Origin: Chitinophaga ginsengisegetis
GTDB lineage: Bacteria > Bacteroidota > Bacteroidia > Chitinophagales > Chitinophagaceae
Direction of reading: 5' to 3'
DNA: 64,000 bases
NCBI RefSeq assembly: GCF_900168065.1
Contig: NZ_FUZZ01000001.1
Coordinates: 124,001 to 188,000, forward strand
Position 1 is the first letter of the stretch; each line of letters starts with the position of its first letter. Below the pieces are notes generated by a model. That model made no database searches. It was given only the letters and a program-made list of their open reading frames with translations, and had not been told where the DNA came from. Positions 36,001-43,524 of the stretch are shown here, one piece after another. A program made the translations under genes and the position numbers.

Positions 36001-36307
36001 CCTGAAAAACGGGACATTGATAATCCCGAATATGAACATCAATTCTTCGCTCGGCTATATCGAAGTGTCGGGCAATCAATCGCTGGATATGAGCATGAAC
36101 TACTACCTCCGTATTCCCATGAAAATGGTGACCCAGGTAGGTTTCCAGGCCCTTTTTGGCCGGAAGCAGGAAGAAGTGAATGTAGACCAGGTAGATGAAA
36201 TTGAGTATAGGGATAAAGATAAAAAGGTGCGTTTTATGAATATCAATATTTCCGGTACTCCTGACAAGTACAAGATTGCCCTTAAAAAAGCAAAGAAAAC
36301 TTCCTAA
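33098..36307 (+). CDS. Large AsmA-family protein
   Basis: The 1069-residue protein has one N-terminal membrane helix (about 9-30) and a very long periplasmic beta-rich body. The start (LYSQQERLTQMAVKELNKQF, then LVITKSSISPFSNFPYISIAL) and the C-terminal block (GTLLDFGPMQAMAGYF, LTLKNGTLIIPNMNINSSLG) are typical of AsmA-type proteins. Relatives in Proteobacteria (TamB, YhdP, AsmA) bridge the envelope and move phospholipids to the outer membrane. That role is inferred here. The gene is divergent from GH43 (114-bp gap) and its stop codon overlaps the stop of the convergent cytochrome gene. Confidence 0.87.
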   Translation: MKRGKKIIRLFLVITGIFLLVMTIAGGILYSQQERLTQMAVKELNKQFAGELVITKSSISPFSNFPYISIALHDVRFFADKKMQGQPLYQVERLYVGFSLPDILRQHYNARIIALANGRVHVARYANGDVDLIKAHEFKSSGPATPADSSEDLSLDLKKIILKNIDVTYVDGASGLKVNTHIDKIKTAFSMDSARIAIDMDSKLEIDITGKTDTTLFRHKQLNFKLAAVYDKQKKQLTLPPGTIRLEQASLQLQGVVSEHYADLKVKGDKPDLNLLLAMVPADVAAMLEKYRHDGRVFFDGIIKGAIGKGVMPLMEFNFGCENVWFQNKKIDRKVDQLGFKGFYTNGAAHNLQTSELHILNFNAKPGSGVFKGNFVMKNFTDPQILMQLYSELNLRFVGEFLGIKDLEQISGEIKLNMNFREIVDMRIPEESLAKLKDGVQSELTVKNLEFRIPGYHLPVRNMNVHAQIEQGRLHLDSIAFRIGSSDILAQGAISDVPALFHQQNKPVAVNFSASSKRLQLGELYKFDSTHPILSKEVITGFNIGLAFETSVKELLHPNPLPKGTFKVEKLYAKFQQYPHALHDFNAAVMINDTSLRVTNFSGNIDSTSFAFKGRLNNYLIWFDKIKKGNTEVAFDFKSDRLAVNDLISERGHKFIPQGYWYEEANNVWLRSKMSIKYDTVFKKIDARIANISGTLKQHPIKVENVTGRIRYGHNRFIVVDTLTGKVGRTDFNLNMRYATGKSKRQLKRSNYFRFKSDMLDIDELMNYDFSEHPVATNAPARRTTVKENDSLHATGFNVFNIPFSEFETQVDVKKIKYKKLWLKNVLANIHMREDQKIKVDTIAMNIAGGHIAMRGMFNAADPKKLYFRSGIYLKNVDISKMLIKFDNFGQDFVLNNNLKGILSGSIKSYVRMHPDLTPVLSETESQMDIEITNGTLLDFGPMQAMAGYFKDKNLRMVRFDTLRNKLTLKNGTLIIPNMNINSSLGYIEVSGNQSLDMSMNYYLRIPMKMVTQVGFQALFGRKQEEVNVDQVDEIEYRDKDKKVRFMNINISGTPDKYKIALKKAKKTS

Positions 36308-37626
36308 GGCATTACAGACGCCCGCTGGCGGATAATGTAAGCGATCCTGCTTTTTATTTCTTCTTCACTGGTTTTATCAGCGACCAGGTTTTTGCCATTA
36401 TATTTTTTATATAACGGGGAGATGTTACCCGGCTGGAACTGCACCTGTTCTACGGAAGCTACGATACCGGGAATAACGGCGCCAAACCAATGATCATCCG
36501 GCTGTTGTTTCCAGGTGACCAATGTAAGCAGGGCATCTGCAGGATAAGTAGCGGCTCCTCTCCTGGCGCTGGCTATTGCGCGGTCGTTGCCATACAGCGT
36601 ACTCATGGTCTGATCTTGTTGAATACCGCTGGTGATCACCTTCCATTCATTCATCTTTAAGCCCAATGTATCGGGCAGCGATGCAGCCGTGTGCTGTGTT
36701 GGTGTAGTGAACACAAAATCGTTGTTACGCATGGGTTGATGACAGTTAACACATTCCATTGTGAACATCGCATTTTTACCATAAGGCTTCAGATCCGTTC
36801 CTTTCCAGCGCGCCCATCCCCAGCCTTTGGTAGCAGCATATTGATGGCTGTCTTTGATCATAAACTCTACCTGTTTAAACTCCCCCGGGGTGACGTTCCC
36901 CGCGGCATCGGTGAGTTCATCCCAGGCTATTTTTGCAAAAGCAGTGCCGTCGGGCCAGGGATTGGTCTGGTGTTCCCGGATGGCTTTTACGGCGATGTCA
37001 TTCCCGGTAATTACCCGCATGGTGCCATTGTCCAGTCGTTGCGTACTGCTGATGGCCTTCCAGTTTTTATAATCCGGCATATAGGCGATACCGTTAGGCA
37101 CGGGCAATACCTTTGCAATGGGGCTATCGGGCTGCCAGGCAGCGTATTGACGGTCAGCGGCGGCTATCTTATTACTATCGGGTTTAAGCGGAGTTATTTG
37201 TGTGGCCAGGTAATTTTTCAGGATACTGATTTCGTCGTTGGTAAGGCGCGCCGCAGGATGAAGCGCGGTGTACTGCGATAGTGGCATTACGTTAAACTGC
37301 ATCTGGTTGAGGGATTCAAACAGTTTGCCCTTTTGCTGGTCTTTCGGTATACTATCCCAGTTGGAGAAGTTAAGTACCTTCCGGCCTTCTGTAATATGAC
37401 CGGCCACCAGCCAGATAGCGGGTGAAATCTGATCGAACCAGGCCAGGTGCGTTTCATTGGAGTGGCAGTCGTAGCAGGCTTTCCTCAACACAGCACTCAC
37501 TTCCGGCGGAACGTCCGGTTCTCCTGTCACCGGCGGATGAGTAATACGCGGCCTGATAAACTGTAAGGCAATAAAGCAGCCCATCAAGATCAGCAGCACT
37601 ACTTTCCATTTCTTGTACCGTTTCAT
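36304..37626 (-). CDS. Haem-binding protein with cytochrome P460-like domain
   Basis: The 440-residue protein has an N-terminal membrane anchor (about 8-25) and two covalent-haem sites: CYDCH (51-55) and CVNCH (292-296). The first belongs to the haem-binding domain common in Bacteroidota (CYDCHSNET, with FNVMPLSQY providing a possible Met ligand), and the region around 175-300 resembles cytochrome P460 (KNWKAISSTQRLDNGTMRVI). The protein faces the periplasm and probably carries electrons or handles small molecules such as peroxide or nitrogen oxides; this is inference. Its stop overlaps that of the convergent AsmA gene by 4 bp. Confidence 0.88.
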   Translation of the reverse strand: MKRYKKWKVVLLILMGCFIALQFIRPRITHPPVTGEPDVPPEVSAVLRKACYDCHSNETHLAWFDQISPAIWLVAGHITEGRKVLNFSNWDSIPKDQQKGKLFESLNQMQFNVMPLSQYTALHPAARLTNDEISILKNYLATQITPLKPDSNKIAAADRQYAAWQPDSPIAKVLPVPNGIAYMPDYKNWKAISSTQRLDNGTMRVITGNDIAVKAIREHQTNPWPDGTAFAKIAWDELTDAAGNVTPGEFKQVEFMIKDSHQYAATKGWGWARWKGTDLKPYGKNAMFTMECVNCHQPMRNNDFVFTTPTQHTAASLPDTLGLKMNEWKVITSGIQQDQTMSTLYGNDRAIASARRGAATYPADALLTLVTWKQQPDDHWFGAVIPGIVASVEQVQFQPGNISPLYKKYNGKNLVADKTSEEEIKSRIAYIIRQRASVMP

Positions 37627-37850
37627 AGTGTTGTTATTTATATTTGTGGCAAAGTAAATGACGTGGTCACCGCAAGCAAGTACTTTTAGGTGAATCAGGC
37701 AAATGAGGGTGTGAATCAGTCTTATTTAACAATGAACCGGGCAGATAGTTGTCGCAACCCGGCAGCAGACCGGCGAAACCTGTTCATATCCGGACACCTG
37801 CCCTTTAAAAACGGACAATAGTATTTACCCAAACAACTCATTATCAGCAC

Positions 37851-37886
37851 ATAATGCTATGGCATTATCTTAGTCGGAATTAGTCG
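37851..37886. promoter_or_regulatory. Palindrome and direct repeat ahead of an ABC permease
   Basis: ATAATGC (37851-37857) and GCATTAT (37862-37868) form an 18-bp palindrome with a 4-bp centre. Two TTAGTCG copies follow at 37870 and 37880, 10 bp apart. Both lie 20-60 bp ahead of the permease ATG. The remaining gap back to 37627 (about 220 bp) holds nothing else I can name. Confidence 0.4.
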
Positions 37887-37908
37887 CACTACTCCCAAAT
37901 GTGTACAT

Positions 37909-40290
37909 ATGATGATGCTAAGAAATTATATTAAGATCACGTTCAGACATCTCTGGAAAAACAAAACCTACAGTTTTCTGAATATTTTCGGGCTGGCGAT
38001 TGGTTTAGCCTGCGCCGGTGTAATTTTTCTGTGGGTAGAAGATGAAGTTACCTACGACAGTTCGCATGTAAAAAAAGACCGGATCTACCAGGTGTGGGAA
38101 AACTGGAATTACGATGGTAATATCCGCACATTTACCTCTACGCCTGCCCTGCTGGCTGACGCCATGAAGACAGAAATACCGGGCATCACACAAACCTGCC
38201 GTACCTCAGAACAGGCCACCAACCTGTTGTTCACCTTCGGGGATAAAAAAATGTATGCGGCCGGTATTTATGTGGATGCCAGTCTCTTTAATATTTTCAC
38301 GTTTCCTTTTACAGAAGGGAATGCTGCTGTTCCGTTTCCGCAGCTGTACTCCATTGTTATTACTGAAAAAACCGCCCGGAAATTTTTTGGCGACACGAAG
38401 AATGTAGTGGGTAAAACTATTACGGTCGATAATGCGCAGCCCTACGTGGTATCTGGTGTAATAAAAGATATCCCGGAAAATTCCACGCTGAAATTTGAAT
38501 GGGTTGCTCCTTTTGAGATCTATTTTTCCCAAAACCCATATCTGAAAAACTGGGGCTCCAATTCTGTTGACACATATGCCGAACTGGCTCCTCATGCAGA
38601 CCTGACCGCTATCAACCATAAACTTCAAAACTTCATTGCAGCGCACAGTCCCGGCGCCATTAACCAGGCATTCCTGTTTAGTATGAACAACTGGCGGTTA
38701 CATGACCAGTTCAGTGATGGAAAACAAAGTGGCGGCCGTATAGAGTATGTCCGTTTGTTTTCGCTCATTGCCTGGATCATTCTATTCATTGCCTGTATCA
38801 ACTTTATGAACCTGGCTACTGCCCGCAGTGAAAAACGTGCGAAAGAAGTAGGCATCCGCAAAGTAGTTGGTGCGGGAAAAGGCAGGCTGATCACACAGTT
38901 TATCAGTGAGGCATTGTTTATGTCCCTGCTGGCGGCCGGGGTGGCCGTATTATTGTTATTCCTGGTGTTGCCGGGGTTTAATGCGCTGGTAGATAAACAC
39001 CTTAGCGTGGGGCTGGACAGGCCGGTACATCTCATCTGGTTGCTGGGGATTACGGTGATATGTGGCGTGCTGGCAGGCAGCTATCCATCACTGTACCTAT
39101 CTTCCTTTAACCCGGTTTTTGTGTTAAAGGGTATTAAATCCAAGACCGGCAGCGCGGCCTTTATCCGCAAAGGGCTGGTGATTGCGCAGTTCAGTATTTC
39201 CATTACACTCATTATCTGTACAGCCATTATTTACCAGCAGATCCAGCATGTGAAGAAGCGGAACCTCGGTCTTAATAAAGATAATCTTATCTCCATGCAG
39301 CTTCAGGGTACGATGAAGCAAAACTTTGCAGCTATCAAAACGGCTTTGCTGGCCACCGGCATGGTAGAAAATGCGGCGCTGGCGGATCATGTTCCTTTGT
39401 ATGGCGGCAACAACACCAGTGATATCGGCTGGACCGGGAAATCTCCCACCGATAACATTCTTATTTCGCAGCGGGTCGTGAGCCCGGAATTCATTCAAAC
39501 GGCGGGTATGAAAATCGTGGCAGGCAGTGATTTTAAACCCGTAACCGCTGCCAACGGCATGGATGTATTGATAACAGAGTCGCTGGAACAGTTGATGGGT
39601 AAAGGAAGCGCCGTAGGCAAAACTATTAACACACCATTCAGTGCCGATTCTGTAATTCATTCCCGTGTAGCCGGCGTAGTGAAAAACTATGTATATGGCA
39701 ATATGTATGGCACGCCTGATCCCGTGGTATTTTACTGTATGCCTGATGAAGCCAACCTGATGTATGTACGTATGAATACAGGGGCGGACAAGGAAGCCGC
39801 ACTTCATAAAATCGGCGACGTGATGAAGCAGTTGAATCCGGCTTATCCGTTTACTTACCAGTTTGTAGACGACCAGTTTAACGCCATGTTTACCAATGAA
39901 ACGCTGATGCAGCAGCTTTCCCGGTTGTTTGCCACACTGGCTATTGTGATCAGCTGCCTGGGATTATTCGGACTGGCTGCCTATACCGCCGAGCGCAGAA
40001 CCAAAGAAATAGGCATCCGTAAAGTGCTTGGCGCCAGTGTATCCGGTATTACCCGGCTGCTTTCCGCCGATTTCCTGAAGCTGGTGGGTATTGCAGCGCT
40101 GATTGCCTTCCCGGTGGCGTGGTATACGATGGACCAGTGGTTACAGAAATTCCCTTACCGCATCTCCATTCATTACTGGGTGTTTGTGCTGGCCGGCATC
40201 GCCGCCATGCTGATAGCCCTGCTCACTATCAGCTTCCAGAGCATAAAAGCGGCGTTGATGAATCCCGTAAGCAGTTTAAAAGCAGAATAA
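37909..40290 (+). CDS. ABC transporter permease, MacB/FtsX type
   Basis: A 793-residue membrane protein of the long Bacteroidota MacB-like type: N-terminal helix (LWKNKTYSFLNIFGLAIGLA), periplasmic MacB_PCD-like domain (about 45-280), a first FtsX membrane block (about 285-430, with KRAKEVGIRKVVGAGKG), a second periplasmic domain (about 450-660) and a last FtsX block (about 675-790, with RRTKEIGIRKVLGASVSG). Such proteins transduce ATP hydrolysis into periplasmic movement, exporting peptides or lipids or controlling envelope enzymes. No ATPase gene adjoins, so the partner is encoded elsewhere. Confidence 0.92.
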   Translation: MMMLRNYIKITFRHLWKNKTYSFLNIFGLAIGLACAGVIFLWVEDEVTYDSSHVKKDRIYQVWENWNYDGNIRTFTSTPALLADAMKTEIPGITQTCRTSEQATNLLFTFGDKKMYAAGIYVDASLFNIFTFPFTEGNAAVPFPQLYSIVITEKTARKFFGDTKNVVGKTITVDNAQPYVVSGVIKDIPENSTLKFEWVAPFEIYFSQNPYLKNWGSNSVDTYAELAPHADLTAINHKLQNFIAAHSPGAINQAFLFSMNNWRLHDQFSDGKQSGGRIEYVRLFSLIAWIILFIACINFMNLATARSEKRAKEVGIRKVVGAGKGRLITQFISEALFMSLLAAGVAVLLLFLVLPGFNALVDKHLSVGLDRPVHLIWLLGITVICGVLAGSYPSLYLSSFNPVFVLKGIKSKTGSAAFIRKGLVIAQFSISITLIICTAIIYQQIQHVKKRNLGLNKDNLISMQLQGTMKQNFAAIKTALLATGMVENAALADHVPLYGGNNTSDIGWTGKSPTDNILISQRVVSPEFIQTAGMKIVAGSDFKPVTAANGMDVLITESLEQLMGKGSAVGKTINTPFSADSVIHSRVAGVVKNYVYGNMYGTPDPVVFYCMPDEANLMYVRMNTGADKEAALHKIGDVMKQLNPAYPFTYQFVDDQFNAMFTNETLMQQLSRLFATLAIVISCLGLFGLAAYTAERRTKEIGIRKVLGASVSGITRLLSADFLKLVGIAALIAFPVAWYTMDQWLQKFPYRISIHYWVFVLAGIAAMLIALLTISFQSIKAALMNPVSSLKAE

Positions 40291-40317
40291 CGCCATCGCG
40301 TATATCAATAGTTCCTG

Positions 40318-40348
40318 CGGGGAGGTTTGGCTCAAACCTCCCCGTTTT
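40318..40348 (+). terminator. Intrinsic terminator of the ABC permease gene
   Basis: CGGGGAGGTTTG (40318-40329) pairs perfectly with 40333-40344 around a 3-nt loop and is followed by TTTTG. Confidence 0.88.
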
Positions 40349-40383
40349 GTTATGGGCCATTGAGAAGTGAAAAAGCTGCACAT

Positions 40384-40414
40384 TTGTTTACTTACTACTA
40401 AGTAAGTATATTTG
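40384..40414 (+). promoter_or_regulatory. Promoter of the tetR-fabF pair
   Basis: TTG (40384-40386) and TATATTTG (40407-40414) are 20 bp apart, a good Bacteroidota arrangement. The tetR ATG follows 18 bp after the -7 box. Confidence 0.75.
40389..40408. promoter_or_regulatory. Perfect 20-bp palindrome, candidate TetR operator
   Basis: TACTTACT and AGTAAGTA are exact reverse complements around ACTA. The palindrome fills the spacer between -33 and -7, so a bound TetR dimer would shut the promoter. Confidence 0.85.
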
Positions 40415-40432
40415 TGCCGCAAACGGCAAAAT

Positions 40433-40990
40433 ATGTCTGAAACAAAAGATAAAATAGTGGCGCTGGCCGACCGCCTGGTAAGGACTAAAGGGTTTAATGC
40501 CTTTAGTTACAAGGACATTTCAGGACCGCTCGAAATAAAAAATGCAGCGGTACATTATCATTTCCCGGCAAAGGCCGACCTGGGCGTGGAAATAGTGGAC
40601 CAGGACGTTGCGAAATTTATTGCGCAAACAAACAGGTGGAAAAGTTTGCCGGAAGAAGAACAGCTGGTGAAGCTGATAGACGTATTCCGGCGGCACAGCA
40701 AGGAAGGTAATATCTGTTTGATGGGCTCTCTCGCACCAGATTTTGAGACGCTGGAACCGGCTATGCAGGCGAAAGTACAGGAAATGGCCAACGGCATCCT
40801 CGCCTGGCTTAGCCATTGCCTCGAAGAAGGCCGGAAAAAGAAACGTATTCACTTTAAAGGCGCCGCCAAGACGCGGGCGCTCATTATCATATCCAATTTG
40901 CAGGCGTCCCTTCTTTTATCGAGGGTGATGGGACCATCGGCTTTCCGCCATATTGCGGAACAGCTGCTGGACGACCTGTGTCATAAATAA
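40433..40990 (+). CDS. TetR/AcrR-family repressor
   Basis: The ATG at 40433 gives 185 residues. The N-terminal helix-turn-helix (about 8-55, with DRLVRTKGFNAFSYKDIS and AAVHYHFPAKADLG) is a clean TetR type; the C-terminal helical domain (60-185, with GNICLMGSLAPDFETL) would bind an unknown ligand. A perfect 20-bp palindrome overlaps its own promoter, so autorepression is very likely. fabF starts 6 bp after its stop, which makes the ketoacyl-ACP synthase the main target; a fatty-acid-like or acyl-CoA ligand is plausible but unproved. Confidence 0.93.
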   Translation: MSETKDKIVALADRLVRTKGFNAFSYKDISGPLEIKNAAVHYHFPAKADLGVEIVDQDVAKFIAQTNRWKSLPEEEQLVKLIDVFRRHSKEGNICLMGSLAPDFETLEPAMQAKVQEMANGILAWLSHCLEEGRKKKRIHFKGAAKTRALIIISNLQASLLLSRVMGPSAFRHIAEQLLDDLCHK

Positions 40991-40996
40991 CCAGCT

Positions 40997-42238
40997 ATGA
41001 AAAGAGTTGTCATAACAGGAATGGGGACAGTATCCCCTGTCGGTAACAATGTTACTGATTTCTGGAATAGTCTTGTTAACGGTAAAAGCGGCGCTGCCAC
41101 CATCAGCCATTTTGATGCCAGCCGCTTCCGCACACAGTTTGCGCATGAGCTGAAAGGCTTTGATCCCACTGCATTGCTGGATAAAGGTGAAGTGCGCAAA
41201 ACCGATCCGTTTACACAATATGCCCTGGTAGCAGCCGACCAGGCGGTGAAAGATTCCGGGCTGGACTTCAGCACAATGGACCCTTTTGATACCGGCGTGA
41301 TCTGGGGCTCAGGGCAGGGCGGTATGCAAACGTTCGAGGAGCAGGTCACCGAATATGTTTCCGGCGATTTTAATCCCCGTTTCAGCCCTTATTTTGTACC
41401 CAAGCTCATCACCAATATGGCATCGGGCATGATCTCCATTAAATATGGCCTGATGGGTATTAACTATACAACGGTATCGGCCTGCGCTACTTCCAATACC
41501 GCTATCATGGATGCGTTAACGTATATCCGTTTGGGTAAGGCGAAGGTAATTGTAACCGGTGGCTCTGAAGCGCCCATTACGCCTGCATCCGTAGGCGGGT
41601 TCTGCGCCATGAAAGCGATGTCGGTGCGCAATGATGACCCCACTACCGCTTCACGTCCTTTTGATGTACACCGCGATGGCTTTGTAATGGGAGAAGGCGC
41701 CGGCGCGCTCATACTGGAAGAGTATGAACATGCCAAAGCCAGGGGCGCACATATTTATGCTGAAGTTGCCGGCGCCGCTATGACCGCCGATGCCTATCAC
41801 ATGACAGCTACCCATCCGGAGGGACTGGGCGCCCTGCGGGCGATGCAGCTGGCACTGGAAGACGCGGGGTTGAATAAAGAAGAAGTGAATTACCTCAATG
41901 CGCACGCTACCTCTACGCCGGTAGGCGACCTGAGTGAAATAGCCGCTATCGGCAAAATGTTTGGCGCCGCGCCGGCACACCTGCACATCAGCGCCACCAA
42001 ATCCATGACCGGTCACCTGCTGGGCGCCGCGGGCGCTATAGAGGCTATTGTCAGCGTCATGAGCATTCAGAAAGGCATCATCCCTCCTACTATCAATACG
42101 CAGGAACTGGATGCCGCCATTCCTTCTACCTTACAGATTGTACTGGGAACCGCAATAGAAAAAGAAGTAAACGTAGCCATGAGCAATACGTTCGGCTTCG
42201 GCGGACACAATGGTATTGTTGTTTTCAGAAAAGCTTAA
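40997..42238 (+). CDS. fabF: Beta-ketoacyl-ACP synthase II (FabF type)
   Basis: This condensing enzyme extends acyl-ACP chains with malonyl-ACP in fatty acid synthesis. The 413 residues match FabF, and the catalytic triad is complete: C163 in TVSACATSNTA, H303 in NAHATSTPVGD and H340 in SMTGHLLGAAG, with K335. It is cytoplasmic. There is no acyl carrier protein gene beside it, unlike the usual primary fabF of a fab cluster, and it is co-transcribed with a TetR regulator. It is therefore probably a second, regulated FabF for chain-length or membrane adjustment or a special lipid; this is inference. Confidence 0.93.
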   Translation: MKRVVITGMGTVSPVGNNVTDFWNSLVNGKSGAATISHFDASRFRTQFAHELKGFDPTALLDKGEVRKTDPFTQYALVAADQAVKDSGLDFSTMDPFDTGVIWGSGQGGMQTFEEQVTEYVSGDFNPRFSPYFVPKLITNMASGMISIKYGLMGINYTTVSACATSNTAIMDALTYIRLGKAKVIVTGGSEAPITPASVGGFCAMKAMSVRNDDPTTASRPFDVHRDGFVMGEGAGALILEEYEHAKARGAHIYAEVAGAAMTADAYHMTATHPEGLGALRAMQLALEDAGLNKEEVNYLNAHATSTPVGDLSEIAAIGKMFGAAPAHLHISATKSMTGHLLGAAGAIEAIVSVMSIQKGIIPPTINTQELDAAIPSTLQIVLGTAIEKEVNVAMSNTFGFGGHNGIVVFRKA

Positions 42239-42242
42239 TAAA

Positions 42243-42269
42243 AGAGGCCCGGCAGCGTACCGGGCCTCT
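42243..42269. terminator. Bidirectional terminator between fabF and ridA
   Basis: AGAGGCCCGG (42243-42252) pairs with 42260-42269 around a 7-nt loop. It lies 4 bp after the fabF stop and 7 bp after the ridA stop on the other strand. Confidence 0.82.
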
Positions 42270-42276
42270 CTCTTCA

Positions 42277-42666
42277 TTATTTCACCACCGTAGCTTCAAA
42301 TTCAATCTTTAATGTTTCAAAAAGACTCTTCACTTCCAGCAAAGTGAGCGCCTGCTTAATACCATGCTTGGCTATCCAGTCCTGGAAAACATCAAAGCAG
42401 TCCAAAAACTCAGCGGATGAAGTAGTATATACATTCAACCTCGCAATACCGCTGCACTCGTATCCTGCATCACTGATCACTTTTTCCAGATTTTCCAACG
42501 CCTGTATTACCTGGGTTTTCATGTCAGCGTTACTTGATTGCCCGTCGGCGTCTATAGCCGTTTGACCTGAACAATAAAGCGTGCCTGCCGCCTGTTTTAT
42601 TTCAACGGCCTGCACATAACTGCGTTTATCCTGCCACTGCCACGGATTAATAACCTGTTTTTCCAT
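42277..42666 (-). CDS. RidA/YjgF-family protein
   Basis: The 129 residues belong to the RidA/YER057c/UK114 family of small trimeric enzymes that hydrolyse reactive enamine/imine intermediates of amino acid metabolism. The segment LYCSGQTAIDADG (usually SGQ-x-x-x-D-x-x-G) and the closing LTLLEVKSLFE are recognisable. The conserved catalytic arginine of true RidA (in a C-x-R-x-x-I-x-V pattern) is represented by IARLNVYTT, while the last strand lacks the usual E-I-x-A-V-A ending, so it may be a Rid subgroup member with a different reaction. It is convergent with fabF and 129 bp downstream of a Crp/Fnr gene on the same strand. Confidence 0.82.
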   Translation of the reverse strand: MEKQVINPWQWQDKRSYVQAVEIKQAAGTLYCSGQTAIDADGQSSNADMKTQVIQALENLEKVISDAGYECSGIARLNVYTTSSAEFLDCFDVFQDWIAKHGIKQALTLLEVKSLFETLKIEFEATVVK

Positions 42667-42795
42667 TTGCTGATCCTTTTAGTTTGTGCCACTGCCGGCA
42701 CAACAGTTAATAAAAAATGTACACTGCAAAGATGAGAACAATGCCCCCTTCCTTTGTGTGACAAACATCACAATTATAAACCGCGGAGAATAAGA

Positions 42796-43365
42796 TCAGG
42801 ACGGACGCCAAAGCCTGCTAAGGGTTTCACGCGAAACGCCCAGGTAGGCAGCCAGCAGGGTTTTAGGTACTCTTTGAAATAAAGAAGGATATCGTGTAAG
42901 GAGTTGTTCATAGCGCTCCTTTGCATTGGAAGTAAGGAAAGACAAGATGCGCTGCTGCGACCCAATGTGACCGCCATTCGCTTTTTTGAGAAAGAAATAG
43001 GTCATCTTTGGAAGACCGGCACATAGCTTTTCGTAGTCCTCCAGCGAAAGACACAACACGGCCGTATCTTCAAGGCATTGCAACGACATGGTAGCTTTGG
43101 TTTGATTGAAATAGGCCAGGAAATCACTCTCCCACCAATCTTCCATCGCAAAGGAAACAATGTGCTGCCTGCCTGAGTCGTCGTCATACACGAGCATGAT
43201 CAGTCCTGACACTACAAAATAAGAGTACTTTACACGTTCCCCATGCTGTATAAGAAACTCACGCTTTTTATACTTTTCAATAGTGAAATGAGCGCGCACA
43301 AACGCAAATTCCTCATCGGTAAGCGGCACTATTTTTTTTATATGTTCCCTTAGTTTTTCCAGCAT
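42796..43365 (-). CDS. Crp/Fnr-family transcription regulator
   Basis: The 189 residues contain a cNMP-binding-like beta-roll (about 20-115, with REFLIQHGERVKYSYFVVSGL and IVSFAMEDWWESDF) and a C-terminal helix-turn-helix (LLAAYLGVSRETLSRLWRPS). As in the other short Crp/Fnr gene of this window, the classic cAMP phosphate-binding motif is not apparent. The same total length and very similar C-terminus mark the two as paralogues of a common Chitinophagaceae type. It is divergent from an esterase gene, and ridA follows on the same strand. Confidence 0.9.
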   Translation of the reverse strand: MLEKLREHIKKIVPLTDEEFAFVRAHFTIEKYKKREFLIQHGERVKYSYFVVSGLIMLVYDDDSGRQHIVSFAMEDWWESDFLAYFNQTKATMSLQCLEDTAVLCLSLEDYEKLCAGLPKMTYFFLKKANGGHIGSQQRILSFLTSNAKERYEQLLTRYPSLFQRVPKTLLAAYLGVSRETLSRLWRPS

Positions 43366-43385
43366 ATATCAGCAATATAGCGTCA

Positions 43386-43393
43386 CAAAGTTA
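43386..43393 (-). promoter_or_regulatory. Candidate -7 box for the Crp/Fnr gene
   Basis: The minus strand reads TAACTTTG, matching TAnnTTTG, 20 bp ahead of the ATG at 43365. A TTG is present at 43410-43412 but at a spacing of only 16 bp. Confidence 0.45.
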
Positions 43394-43524
43394 TAGTAAC
43401 CGCTGATATCAATCACCTTTTTATCCCACAAATCCGGCACTCCGTCACATTAATTCCTGCCTGCATCACAACCCGGGAAATACCTGCCCTAAAAATTTCA
43501 TCTTTCCATAAATAATAACCCGGT

